A stretch of 64,000 nucleotides of DNA from JBBDYH01 sp040901795. GTDB taxonomy: Bacteria > Planctomycetota > Planctomycetia > Pirellulales > JALHPA01. Positions 9,361 to 16,992 of this stretch are shown piece after piece. Made by a program: the position numbers and the translations under genes. The notes below the pieces were generated by a model. The model ran no database searches. It saw nothing but the letters and a program-made list of their open reading frames with translations, and had not been told where the DNA came from. Positions within the stretch are counted from its first letter, which is position 1, and each line of letters begins with the position of its first letter. The stretch lies in NCBI GenBank assembly GCA_040901795.1, contig JBBDYH010000127.1:20830-84829 (forward strand), read 5' to 3'.

Positions 9361-12204
9361 ATGAACTCTCGAATCTCGGGCGCGATGCTCGTTGCCGTCG
9401 CCGCGTTGGTCCTTCTCACCGGTTGGCCCCATACGAGCGGCGGCGCGACGCTGGTCGACAACCCGTTCGTCAACTCCTATTCCGGCTGGACGAACGCTTT
9501 TCCGACGCGGGCCGGCAATTGGCGGCTGAGCCTGCACCATCCCACGCTCATGGACACCAACAACGCCAACCCGCCGACAACAGGCGGCGGCACCAACACC
9601 GGCCTTTACGAGCCGGACGTGCTCGTCCAGAACAACTTCCTCGCCCCGGCGAATTACGAGCTGGCGGCACGGATGCGCACCAACGACGACGACCTCCTCG
9701 GACTGGTGTGGAACTACCAGGACCCGGACAACTACTTCCGCGTGGGCCTCCGTCAGCAACCGAACAGCGGCAACTTTGGCGGCACCGAGGGCCTCTCGGT
9801 GCAGAAGATCGCGGGCGGCGTCGTGACGCAGCTTATCGGCCCGGGCGTGGCTTCGCCGATCACCCAAGCGATGGTCGACAACCGCACGCCGTTCGACGTG
9901 AAAGTGGCGGTCAACGGCGCGAATTACGAAATCTTCTTCGACGGCGCGAGCGTGGCCAGCGGCAGCGACGCGGCGCTGGCCGCCGGGCGAAAAGTCGGCA
10001 TCCAGTCGTGGGCGCAACTATCCGACCTAGCCGCCGTGACGCCCTTTTGGGGCACGGAAATCGAGACGTTCAAGGTGACGCAAGGCGCCGCCACGCTCTT
10101 CAACGAGACGTTCGACCGCCGGCCTGTGCCATGGCGGCAGGTGGTGATGCGAAATGCGCTGGGCACCTCCGGCCAGGACGCAGGCGTCTCCAAAGAGATC
10201 CTCGGCAACTTCGGCATGGGCATCGGCAATGCCTGGATTCATCAGGATTCGAATGGCTTTTTGAACGCCACGTTCGCCAATCTCGACTTCATTGGCCCCG
10301 CCGTGGCCGTCGATGAACCGGGCAGTGCAAACTTCACGAATTACCAGATGCAAGTCCGCATGGGCGCGGCCGATAACGATGCGCTGGGCGTACTGGTGCG
10401 CGTGCAGGATGACAACAACTTCTACCGCATCATGTTTGCGAACGAAAACACCGGTGCGGCCGGAACCCGGGCGCCGCGCGGGATGAGCATCCAAAAGGTC
10501 CGCAACGGAGTTTGGAGCGAGCTTTTCCGCGAAGACAGCAACCCGCTGTTCGTACCGGATGTCGCGGCACCGGGAACAACGCCGGCGAGCCAGGGTTTCC
10601 CGATGTTTGACCTTACGGTGGGCGCAGTCGGAAATTCTCTAAAAGTCCAGGTACGAAATCAAGCCGGTAATGTCATCAGCTACCCGCTGATCACCGACGC
10701 CGCCGATCCCATCCTAGCCGGCACCGTCGGGTTCCATACTTGGGGCACGGAGGATGTGTATTACATGCCGCACAGCGGGCTGGCTCGCCCATTCCTTACG
10801 TCGCTGTCCGCATTTACTGATTTCGACGCCTTGGTCAACCGCACGACCGGCAATATTACGCTGACGAACAACAGTGCCGCGCCCGTTGATATCCGCGGCG
10901 TTTCTATACTTTCCTCGAGTGGTGCGTTGATTCCTGCCAATTGGTTGAGCATCGCGGAAAACTACGACGAGCCTCCCGGCAATGGCTTGATCGATCCCGA
11001 TGATGCCTGGACGATCAATTCCTCGACGGCCTTTAGCTTGAGTGAGCGGGAACAAGCGGGCAACGGCGGGACAATGGCAGTGGGTCAGTCCGTGAACTTC
11101 GGCAATGCCTGGAACAGGCACATCGAAGACGTGTTTTTGGATATTGAACTCGCAAGTGGCACCTTCGTTGTCGCCGCCGTCGCGTACGGCGGCGGCACGC
11201 TCTGGGACAACAGCTCCGGCAGCGGACTTTGGTCCGACGCCGCCAACTGGGCTAACGACATGGAGCCCACGGCTGCCAGCACCGTGATCTTCCCAGTCGG
11301 ACTGCCCAACGGCGACTCGGTCATCACGCTGTCCGCCGCCGAGACTGCCGCAGCTCTGATCATCAGCGACAACTACACGTTATCCGGGGGCTCGCTGACG
11401 CTGCCCGCCGGCGCAACGGTCTCGGTCGTGGCGGGAAAGACCGCCACCATCACCTCCGCCTTCGACGTCGGCACGTGGACCAAGTCGGGCGACGGGACCC
11501 TCGCCGTGCCGAACGTTCGCGCGGACGCCCTGACGGTCGGCGCCGGCGCGGTGGTGTTAGCGCCGGGCGGCGGCACATCGGTATTGGGGGCGCTGTCGAT
11601 CACCGGAGGCGCCGCTCCAACGGCAAAGCTCGACGTCAACGACAACGCCGCGATCATCAACTACACCGGGACCAGCCCGGCGGCTACCGTCCGGCAGCAA
11701 ATTCTCGACGGGCGTGGCGGATCTGGATTGGGCGCAGCTTGGAATGGTCAGGGAATCACCAGTAGCGCCGTCGCCACGGCTAACGCCACCGACGCCGAAT
11801 CGCGCTCGATCGGTTTCGCCGAAAACTCCGCATTGCCGCTTGGCCCTTACACCACCTTCCGTGGCCAGCCGGTCGACGAAACATCAATCCTCATGGCCTT
11901 CACGCGCACCGGCGACGCCAACCTCGACGGCCTGGTCAACGACGACGACGTGACGATCGTCGGCGCGACCTATGCGCCCGGGGTCCCGCAGCCGCAATGG
12001 TCCTTGGGCGACTTCGACTACAACGGCTTCGTCGATGACGACGACGTAACGCTGCTGGGCGTGTTCTACGATCCGTCGGCGACGCCACTCGCGGCACCCT
12101 TGGCAACGGGCGTCGCGGCAGTGCCGGAGCCGACAAGCATTGTGTTGCTCCTCTTTGCGGCTGCCGCGTTGGGCATAGCCCGGTTCAGGCGGCGGCGGTG
12201 TTGA
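9361..12204 (+). CDS. Secreted protein with two LamG/ConA-like domains, dockerin-like repeats and PEP-CTERM
   Basis: 947 residues. An AAGAGGA-like ribosome site lies just before the ATG and residues 1-28 form a signal peptide. Two jelly-roll-like modules follow, at roughly residues 30-240 and 245-475. They look like internal duplicates: each has a YELAARMRTNDDD or YQMQVRMGAADND segment, then a NYFRVGL or NFYRIMF strand and a SVQKI or SIQKV motif, as in laminin-G/thrombospondin-type concanavalin folds that often bind carbohydrate. After a linker and a short beta-strand-repeat region come the same dockerin-like pair and VPEP sorting tail as in its two neighbours. The N-terminal two thirds are unrelated to those neighbours, so only the C-terminal anchoring cassette is shared. 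Substrate not predictable. Confidence 0.85.
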   Translation: MNSRISGAMLVAVAALVLLTGWPHTSGGATLVDNPFVNSYSGWTNAFPTRAGNWRLSLHHPTLMDTNNANPPTTGGGTNTGLYEPDVLVQNNFLAPANYELAARMRTNDDDLLGLVWNYQDPDNYFRVGLRQQPNSGNFGGTEGLSVQKIAGGVVTQLIGPGVASPITQAMVDNRTPFDVKVAVNGANYEIFFDGASVASGSDAALAAGRKVGIQSWAQLSDLAAVTPFWGTEIETFKVTQGAATLFNETFDRRPVPWRQVVMRNALGTSGQDAGVSKEILGNFGMGIGNAWIHQDSNGFLNATFANLDFIGPAVAVDEPGSANFTNYQMQVRMGAADNDALGVLVRVQDDNNFYRIMFANENTGAAGTRAPRGMSIQKVRNGVWSELFREDSNPLFVPDVAAPGTTPASQGFPMFDLTVGAVGNSLKVQVRNQAGNVISYPLITDAADPILAGTVGFHTWGTEDVYYMPHSGLARPFLTSLSAFTDFDALVNRTTGNITLTNNSAAPVDIRGVSILSSSGALIPANWLSIAENYDEPPGNGLIDPDDAWTINSSTAFSLSEREQAGNGGTMAVGQSVNFGNAWNRHIEDVFLDIELASGTFVVAAVAYGGGTLWDNSSGSGLWSDAANWANDMEPTAASTVIFPVGLPNGDSVITLSAAETAAALIISDNYTLSGGSLTLPAGATVSVVAGKTATITSAFDVGTWTKSGDGTLAVPNVRADALTVGAGAVVLAPGGGTSVLGALSITGGAAPTAKLDVNDNAAIINYTGTSPAATVRQQILDGRGGSGLGAAWNGQGITSSAVATANATDAESRSIGFAENSALPLGPYTTFRGQPVDETSILMAFTRTGDANLDGLVNDDDVTIVGATYAPGVPQPQWSLGDFDYNGFVDDDDVTLLGVFYDPSATPLAAPLATGVAAVPEPTSIVLLLFAAAALGIARFRRRRC

Positions 12205-12252
12205 GCTTTGGAGCAGAGTTTCGAAACCAGAACGACCGCGCATTAAACACCG

Positions 12253-12273
12253 CTCCACGCAGACAAGCTGCGT
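12253..12273. repeat. Perfect hairpin upstream of purA
   Basis: CCACGCAG and CTGCGTGG form an 8-bp perfect stem around a 5-base loop. There is no following T-run, so a simple intrinsic terminator is not supported. The rest of the 284-base stretch between the PEP-CTERM gene and purA holds a degenerate copy of the TCGCTCCGCGA palindrome (12353-12372) and no supported gene. Confidence 0.6.
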
Positions 12274-12488
12274 GGTGGCGGAGAGATTGAAGGGGCACCC
12301 GTCTGGTTGAAAAACATCGGACCACGGAGGCAAGCTCGCGTGGGGCCGGACGTTCTTTCGCGGAGCGAAGGCGACATTCACGCGCTTGACCCTCATCGGC
12401 CGGGCGTCTTTAATAGCAGGTTTGGACGCATCGTTCGACCGTTGACGGGCGTCGCTGCTGCTAGTTTCCGCGTTTTTTGGGGATTGCT

Positions 12489-13808
12489 GTGCCGGCTACT
12501 TGCGTGATTGGTCTGCAATGGGGTGACGAAGCCAAGGGCAAGCTCGTCGATCTGCTCACCGAACAACACGACATCGTCGTTCGCTATCAAGGAGGCGCCA
12601 ATGCCGGGCATACGGTCGTGGCGCGGGGGCAAACGTACAAGCTCTCGCTGATCCCCAGCGGCATCCTTTCGCCGCGCGTCAAATCGGTGATCACCGGCGG
12701 CGTGGTGATCAACCCGCCCACCGTGCTGGCCGAGATCGAGCAGCTCCAAGAGCGCGGCGTGCAGGTGGCCAGCAACCTGCTGATCAGCGACCGGGCGCAC
12801 GTCATCTTCCCGTGGCACATGGCCGAGGACCGGGCGATGGATGGCTGCGTGTCCGGCGGCGAGGCGATCGGCACGACGGGGCGAGGCATCGGTCCCTGCT
12901 ACCGCGATAAGGTCGGGCGGGCCTATGCGATCCGACTCGGCGATATGTACCGGCCCGATTTTGCGGATCGAGTGAAGCACGTTTGCGAGGCGAAGAACCG
13001 GTCGCTGGCCAGCATGAGCGCTAGGTCCGACGGCGGCCATTCGCTCCTCGATGCCGCTCAAATCGCCCGCGAGTACGCCGACTACGCCGCGCTGCTCAAG
13101 CCATATGTCGGCGATACCACGGCGTTTCTGCTGGATGCCGTCGAAGCGAAGCAGCGCGTATTGTTCGAGGGCGCACAAGGGGCGCTGTTGGACATCGACC
13201 ATGGCACGTTCCCCTACGTCACCAGCAGCAACAGCTCGGGCGTAGGCGTGGCCAGCGGCTCAGGCGTTCCCGCGCGGTGGGTCAATAAGGTCATTGGCGT
13301 CCTCAAGGCCTACTCGACGCGCGTCGGCGGGGGTCCCTTTCCCACCGAACAAGACAACGAGACGGGGCAGCACCTGCGCGATCGCGGCAATGAATACGGC
13401 ACCGTCACACGGCGGCCTCGGCGCTGCGGCTGGTTCGATGCAGTGGCCGCGCGCTACACCGCGCGGCTCAGCGGCGTGGATGCGCTGGCGGTCATGCTGC
13501 TCGACGTCTTGAGCGCGTTGGACGAGATCAAAGTCTGTGTGGCGTACGAGGTGAACGGCCGCCGCACGAGTCAGTTCCCCAGTCATGTGGATGACCTGCG
13601 GCAGGCAAAGCCGATCTACGAGACGTTGCCTGGCTGGCAGACGGAGATCAGCGATCTCCGTTCTATCGAGGACTTGCCAATCAATGCGCGAGCGTATTTG
13701 GACCGCCTGAGCGAGTTAGTCGGCCCGCCGGTGGAGGTGGTATCCGTGGGCGCGGATCGTGAGCAGACGATGTTTGCGCGAGCGCTAGCCGAGGCGGTGC
13801 GAGTTTAG
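12489..13808 (+). CDS. purA: Adenylosuccinate synthetase
   Basis: Joins IMP and aspartate using GTP, the first committed step from IMP to AMP; cytoplasmic. The protein starts with the family signature QWGDEAKGK, followed by GGANAGHTVV, GTTGRGIGPCYRDK, QGALLDIDHGTFPYVTSS and GVLKAYSTRVGGGPFPTE, in the expected order. I place the start at GTG 12489, giving 439 residues beginning MPATCVIGLQ. An in-frame TTG 12 bases upstream is possible but adds only four residues. The usual length is about 430, so the gene is complete. The downstream uppS starts 15 bases after the stop, suggesting a purA-uppS-cdsA transcript. Confidence 0.96.
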   Translation: MPATCVIGLQWGDEAKGKLVDLLTEQHDIVVRYQGGANAGHTVVARGQTYKLSLIPSGILSPRVKSVITGGVVINPPTVLAEIEQLQERGVQVASNLLISDRAHVIFPWHMAEDRAMDGCVSGGEAIGTTGRGIGPCYRDKVGRAYAIRLGDMYRPDFADRVKHVCEAKNRSLASMSARSDGGHSLLDAAQIAREYADYAALLKPYVGDTTAFLLDAVEAKQRVLFEGAQGALLDIDHGTFPYVTSSNSSGVGVASGSGVPARWVNKVIGVLKAYSTRVGGGPFPTEQDNETGQHLRDRGNEYGTVTRRPRRCGWFDAVAARYTARLSGVDALAVMLLDVLSALDEIKVCVAYEVNGRRTSQFPSHVDDLRQAKPIYETLPGWQTEISDLRSIEDLPINARAYLDRLSELVGPPVEVVSVGADREQTMFARALAEAVRV

Positions 13809-13823
13809 AAACCGGTATTCGCA

Positions 13824-14564
13824 GTGACGAGCAACTCTGAACGGCCGTCGGTTCCGCGCGACAAGCTTCCCCGGCACGTCGCCATCATCATGGACGGCAA
13901 CGGGCGTTGGGCGCAGCGGCAGGGGCTGCCGCGGATCGAGGGACATCGCCGCGGCGTGGCCAGCGTGCGGCGCGTGACCGAAGAGTGCGCCCGGCTGGGC
14001 CTCGAGCAGCTTACGCTCTACTGCCTGTCGAGCGAGAACTGGAAGCGGCCGCAAGGCGAGCTCGACTTTCTGATGCATCTGCTCGAGCAGTACATGATCG
14101 AGGAGCGGTCGCTGATCATGGAGCAGAATATCCGCGTGGTAATGATCGGCCGGCGCGAGGGAATCCCGCCGGCGACGCTGGCGGAAATGGACAAGACATT
14201 TGCGATGACTGCGGACAACGGCGGCCTGCGGCTATGCCTGGCGATCAACTACGGAGGCCGCGGCGAGATTGCCGACGCCGTTGGCGAAATCGCGCGCGAC
14301 GTGCATGACGGTAAGCTTGCTCCGGAGTCGATCGACGAAACCACGATCGAAGATCGACTGTATACCACTGGCATGCCCGATCCTGATCTACTGATTCGCA
14401 CCGCCGGCGAACAGCGGATCAGCAACTTTCTGCTCTGGCAATTGAGTTACACCGAGATTTGTTTCACCGAGAAGTGTTGGCCGGAGTTTGAGGAAATCGA
14501 TTTGCACGAGGCGCTCGAATGGTTTGCATCGCGCGACCGGCGATTTGGGGGGCTCAACGCGTAG
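13824..14564 (+). CDS. uppS: Isoprenyl transferase (undecaprenyl diphosphate synthase)
   Basis: A cis-prenyltransferase that extends farnesyl diphosphate with isopentenyl diphosphate to make the C55 lipid carrier for cell-envelope glycans. The 246-residue length is standard. The signature HVAIIMDGNGRWAQ holds the catalytic Asp, followed by GHRRG, LYCLSSENWKRP, the CLAINYGGR segment and the C-terminal PDLLIRTAGEQRISNFLLWQ and EICFTEKCWPEF motifs. The start is GTG 13824. It sits between purA and cdsA. The uppS-cdsA order is widespread in bacteria and links lipid-carrier and phospholipid synthesis. Confidence 0.96.
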   Translation: MTSNSERPSVPRDKLPRHVAIIMDGNGRWAQRQGLPRIEGHRRGVASVRRVTEECARLGLEQLTLYCLSSENWKRPQGELDFLMHLLEQYMIEERSLIMEQNIRVVMIGRREGIPPATLAEMDKTFAMTADNGGLRLCLAINYGGRGEIADAVGEIARDVHDGKLAPESIDETTIEDRLYTTGMPDPDLLIRTAGEQRISNFLLWQLSYTEICFTEKCWPEFEEIDLHEALEWFASRDRRFGGLNA

Positions 14565-14565
14565 A

Positions 14566-14650
14566 GGAAATTGCAAAATGCAAATTGACAATTGCAAATT
14601 GGACCGCGAGGCGCATTGCTGTTCGATTTGCAATTTGCAATTTGCAATGG
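14566..14650. repeat. AT-rich inverted repeat between uppS and cdsA
   Basis: The left arm has several TGCAAATTG/GCAAATTG units and the right arm their complement, CAATTTGCAATTTGCAATG, so the pair can form an imperfect long hairpin. It stands out as AT-rich against the GC-rich genes and begins two bases after the uppS stop codon. Confidence 0.75.
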
Positions 14651-14750
14651 CATCGATCATTGTTCAACGCGTGCGTGTTTTGCACGCTGATCGGGGGGCT
14701 TACGCCGCCCCGCTCGCCAATCTAACCTCTGACCTCGGTCATTTGCTCCC

Positions 14751-15671
14751 GTGCTTCGCTGGCGACTATTGCTTGGCGCTGTATTCATCGCCGCGTTGGC
14801 CGGTCTGTGCTGGCTCGACGCGCGGCAGGCGCTCGGCGCGGCGCCTGGACTGTGGCTGTTCCCTCTGGCGATTCTGCTGGCGCTCGCGGCCAGCGGTGAG
14901 ATGTTGTGGATGTTGGCCAACCGGCAGATTCAGCCGCACGCCGCGGCGCTCTACGTCGGCAGTCTGGCGATCGTGGCCAGCAATGGCGTACCGCTTTACT
15001 GGCCGGACTATCCGCCGAATTGCCCGTTGGGCCGCCTGGGGTGGCCGCTCTGCACGTTTGGGGTGGCGGTGCTGGCGGCATTCGTCGTTGAGATGGCCCG
15101 CTACCGCGCGCCGGGCAAGAGCGTCGTGCAACTCGCGGCGACTGTGCTTTCGTTCGCCTATGTCGGGCTGCTGTTGAGCTTTCTCATTCAATTGCGGGCA
15201 ATCGACGTGGCCGAAGGCCAACAGACGGGGCAATGGGGTCTGGTGGCGCTGGTGTCATTGGTTGCTGTAGTCAAAGTGGCAGATATCGGTGCGTACACCG
15301 TCGGTCGCCTGGTCGGCCGTCACAAAATGACGCCGCTCCTCAGCCCCGGCAAGACATGGGAAGGGGCGGTCGGCGCGATCGTCTTTGCGGCAATCGCGGC
15401 ATGGCTGGTCCGCGCTTTGTGGGTCAAGCAAGACTCGACGCTCGCTGTCGCGGCGAACGCTCCACTTATCGCATGGCTCAGTTACGGAGTTCTGATCGGC
15501 ATGGTCGGGCTGCTCGGCGACCTGGCCGAGTCGCTCGTCAAGCGCGACCTCGGTCGAAAGGACTCCAGCGCCTGGATGCCCGGCTTTGGCGGTGTTTTGG
15601 ACTTATTGGACTCGATACTGTTTGCGGCGCCGGTAGCGTATCTGTGCTGGGCCGGGGGGCTATTGCCGTAA
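14751..15671 (+). CDS. cdsA: Phosphatidate cytidylyltransferase
   Basis: Converts phosphatidic acid and CTP to CDP-diacylglycerol, the branch point of phospholipid synthesis. An integral membrane protein of 306 residues with about 7-8 hydrophobic segments. The diagnostic motifs are in the second half: SPGKTWEGAVGAIVF and then GDLAESLVKRDLGRKDSS, with PGFGGVLDLLDSILFAAPVAY, which carry the conserved acidic residues of the family. The start is GTG 14751. In many bacteria dxr and rseP follow cdsA, but here the next intact gene is phoH. A short gene remnant on the opposite strand overlaps the last codons. Confidence 0.95.
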   Translation: MLRWRLLLGAVFIAALAGLCWLDARQALGAAPGLWLFPLAILLALAASGEMLWMLANRQIQPHAAALYVGSLAIVASNGVPLYWPDYPPNCPLGRLGWPLCTFGVAVLAAFVVEMARYRAPGKSVVQLAATVLSFAYVGLLLSFLIQLRAIDVAEGQQTGQWGLVALVSLVAVVKVADIGAYTVGRLVGRHKMTPLLSPGKTWEGAVGAIVFAAIAAWLVRALWVKQDSTLAVAANAPLIAWLSYGVLIGMVGLLGDLAESLVKRDLGRKDSSAWMPGFGGVLDLLDSILFAAPVAYLCWAGGLLP

Positions 15672-15773
15672 CTCCGCCAACTGCTGGTCGGCCATCGCCC
15701 GCGGCGTGTTCGTCACGACCGACAGCCGCCCCATGTCCAATGTGTAAGACGCAAACCATTTGATTCCAAAGAG
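15660..15773 (-). pseudogene. C-terminal remnant of an unidentified protein
   Basis: Reading the minus strand from 15773 to a TAG at 15660 gives 37 sense codons with clearly protein-like composition, containing KWFASYTLDMGRLSVVTNTP and ADQQLAELRQ before the stop. There is no start codon and a TAA stands in frame immediately upstream. I read this as the tail of a larger protein whose body has been lost. I cannot name the parent family. The remnant overlaps the end of cdsA by 12 bases. Confidence 0.4.
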
Positions 15774-15887
15774 TTATGTCATAGCAGCACGTCCTGGTAG
15801 CACAGCGCCTTCGCCTTCGGGTATAGTTTAGTATCTGTCAACGTACTCGCGGGGACGCGGTTCGATGGACGATCGTGTCCTGAATTG

Positions 15888-16859
15888 ATGAATGCACAGA
15901 ATATCTCGGTGGTCGACTCGAAGACGCTCCTGACGCTCTTCGGGCCTCGCGACCAGTACCTCCGCAAGATCCGCTCCGCCCTCGGTGTGACGATCTCGGC
16001 GCGGGGCGACCGCGTGCAAATTGAAGGGGATGAACAAGCGGTCGCCCAGGCGACGACCGTGCTGGAGCAGCTCAAAAGCCTGGCCCAGCGGCATGGCGAA
16101 GTCAGCTCCCACGACGTGGCGCGCGCCTTATCCTCGGCCACCGGCCAACCAGTGATCGAAGACCATGCGCCGATTGTCGGGCTGACGGCCGCCAAGCAGG
16201 TTCGCGCCCGCACACCCGGCCAGGCAGGCTATATTCAGGCGATTCAGGAACACGACCTGGTTTTTTGTATCGGACCCGCGGGCACCGGCAAAACCTATCT
16301 CGCGGTGGCGATGGCGATTTCGGCGCTGAAGCAGGAGCGAATCAAAAAGATTGTGCTGGTGCGGCCGGCGGTCGAGGCCGGAGAGAGCCTCGGTTTTTTG
16401 CCTGGCGACTTGCAGGCCAAAATCAATCCTTACCTGAGGCCGCTGCTGGACGCGCTGCGCGACCTGATGGACTACGAGCAAGTCAAGCGGCTGACCGACC
16501 AGGACGTGATCGAAATGATCCCGCTGGCGTACATGCGCGGTCGCACGCTCAACGATGCCTTCATCATCCTCGACGAGGCGCAAAACACGACGGTCGCCCA
16601 GATGAAGATGTTTCTCACGCGGATGGGGAACAACTCGAAGGTCGTCGTTTCGGGCGACGTGACGCAGATCGATCTGCCGCCGCACACGCGAAGTGGGCTG
16701 ATCGATGGGCTCTCCCGGCTGCGGGGCATCGAAGGCTTTGCCGAAGTGCAGCTCAAGCGAGCCGACATCGTTCGACATCCGTTGGTGCAGCGCATCGTGG
16801 ACGCGTACGAAGAGACGGACGACGCACGCGGGCAGAATAATCATCGGAAGCGGAAGTAG
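15888..16859 (+). CDS. PhoH-family ATPase
   Basis: 323 residues. The N-terminal ~100 residues resemble the KH-like domain of the PhoL/YbeZ branch (IRSALGVTISARGDRVQIEG). The PhoH NTPase domain follows, with Walker A GPAGTGKT at residues 129-136, VLVRPAVEAGE, LGFLPGDLQAKINPYLRPL, Walker B AFIILDEAQNTT and the SGDVTQIDLP motif. In this branch the protein is linked to rRNA and ribosome metabolism together with YbeY, which lies two genes downstream. I take ATG 15888 as the start; a TTG three bases upstream adds one residue. The order phoH, HD-phosphodiesterase, ybeY, recO is a known conserved neighbourhood. Confidence 0.93.
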   Translation: MNAQNISVVDSKTLLTLFGPRDQYLRKIRSALGVTISARGDRVQIEGDEQAVAQATTVLEQLKSLAQRHGEVSSHDVARALSSATGQPVIEDHAPIVGLTAAKQVRARTPGQAGYIQAIQEHDLVFCIGPAGTGKTYLAVAMAISALKQERIKKIVLVRPAVEAGESLGFLPGDLQAKINPYLRPLLDALRDLMDYEQVKRLTDQDVIEMIPLAYMRGRTLNDAFIILDEAQNTTVAQMKMFLTRMGNNSKVVVSGDVTQIDLPPHTRSGLIDGLSRLRGIEGFAEVQLKRADIVRHPLVQRIVDAYEETDDARGQNNHRKRK

Positions 16860-16877
16860 CACGAATGAGCAACGCTG

Positions 16878-16957
16878 CTGGAGTCCAAGCTTTAGCTTGT
16901 CCGGGTTGGAGTTCAAGCTTTAGCTTGTCTTTAGCAGGCTAAAGCCTGAACTCCAAC
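16878..16957. repeat. GGAGTTCAAGCTTTAGCTTG palindromic element, three arms
   Basis: Two tandem copies of the arm (16878-16899 and 16905-16927) are followed by its reverse complement (16935-16957). The same element with two arms occurs at 50823-50879, so it is a dispersed family in this genome. Several short CCCGAAC-type direct repeats follow before the next gene. Confidence 0.85.
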
Positions 16958-16992
16958 TTATCCTGAACCCCGAACCCCGAACCCTTTCCCTC

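Noticed and set aside
12253..12273. Intrinsic terminator after the third PEP-CTERM gene
   Set aside because: A perfect stem is present but there is no T-tract following it on either strand.
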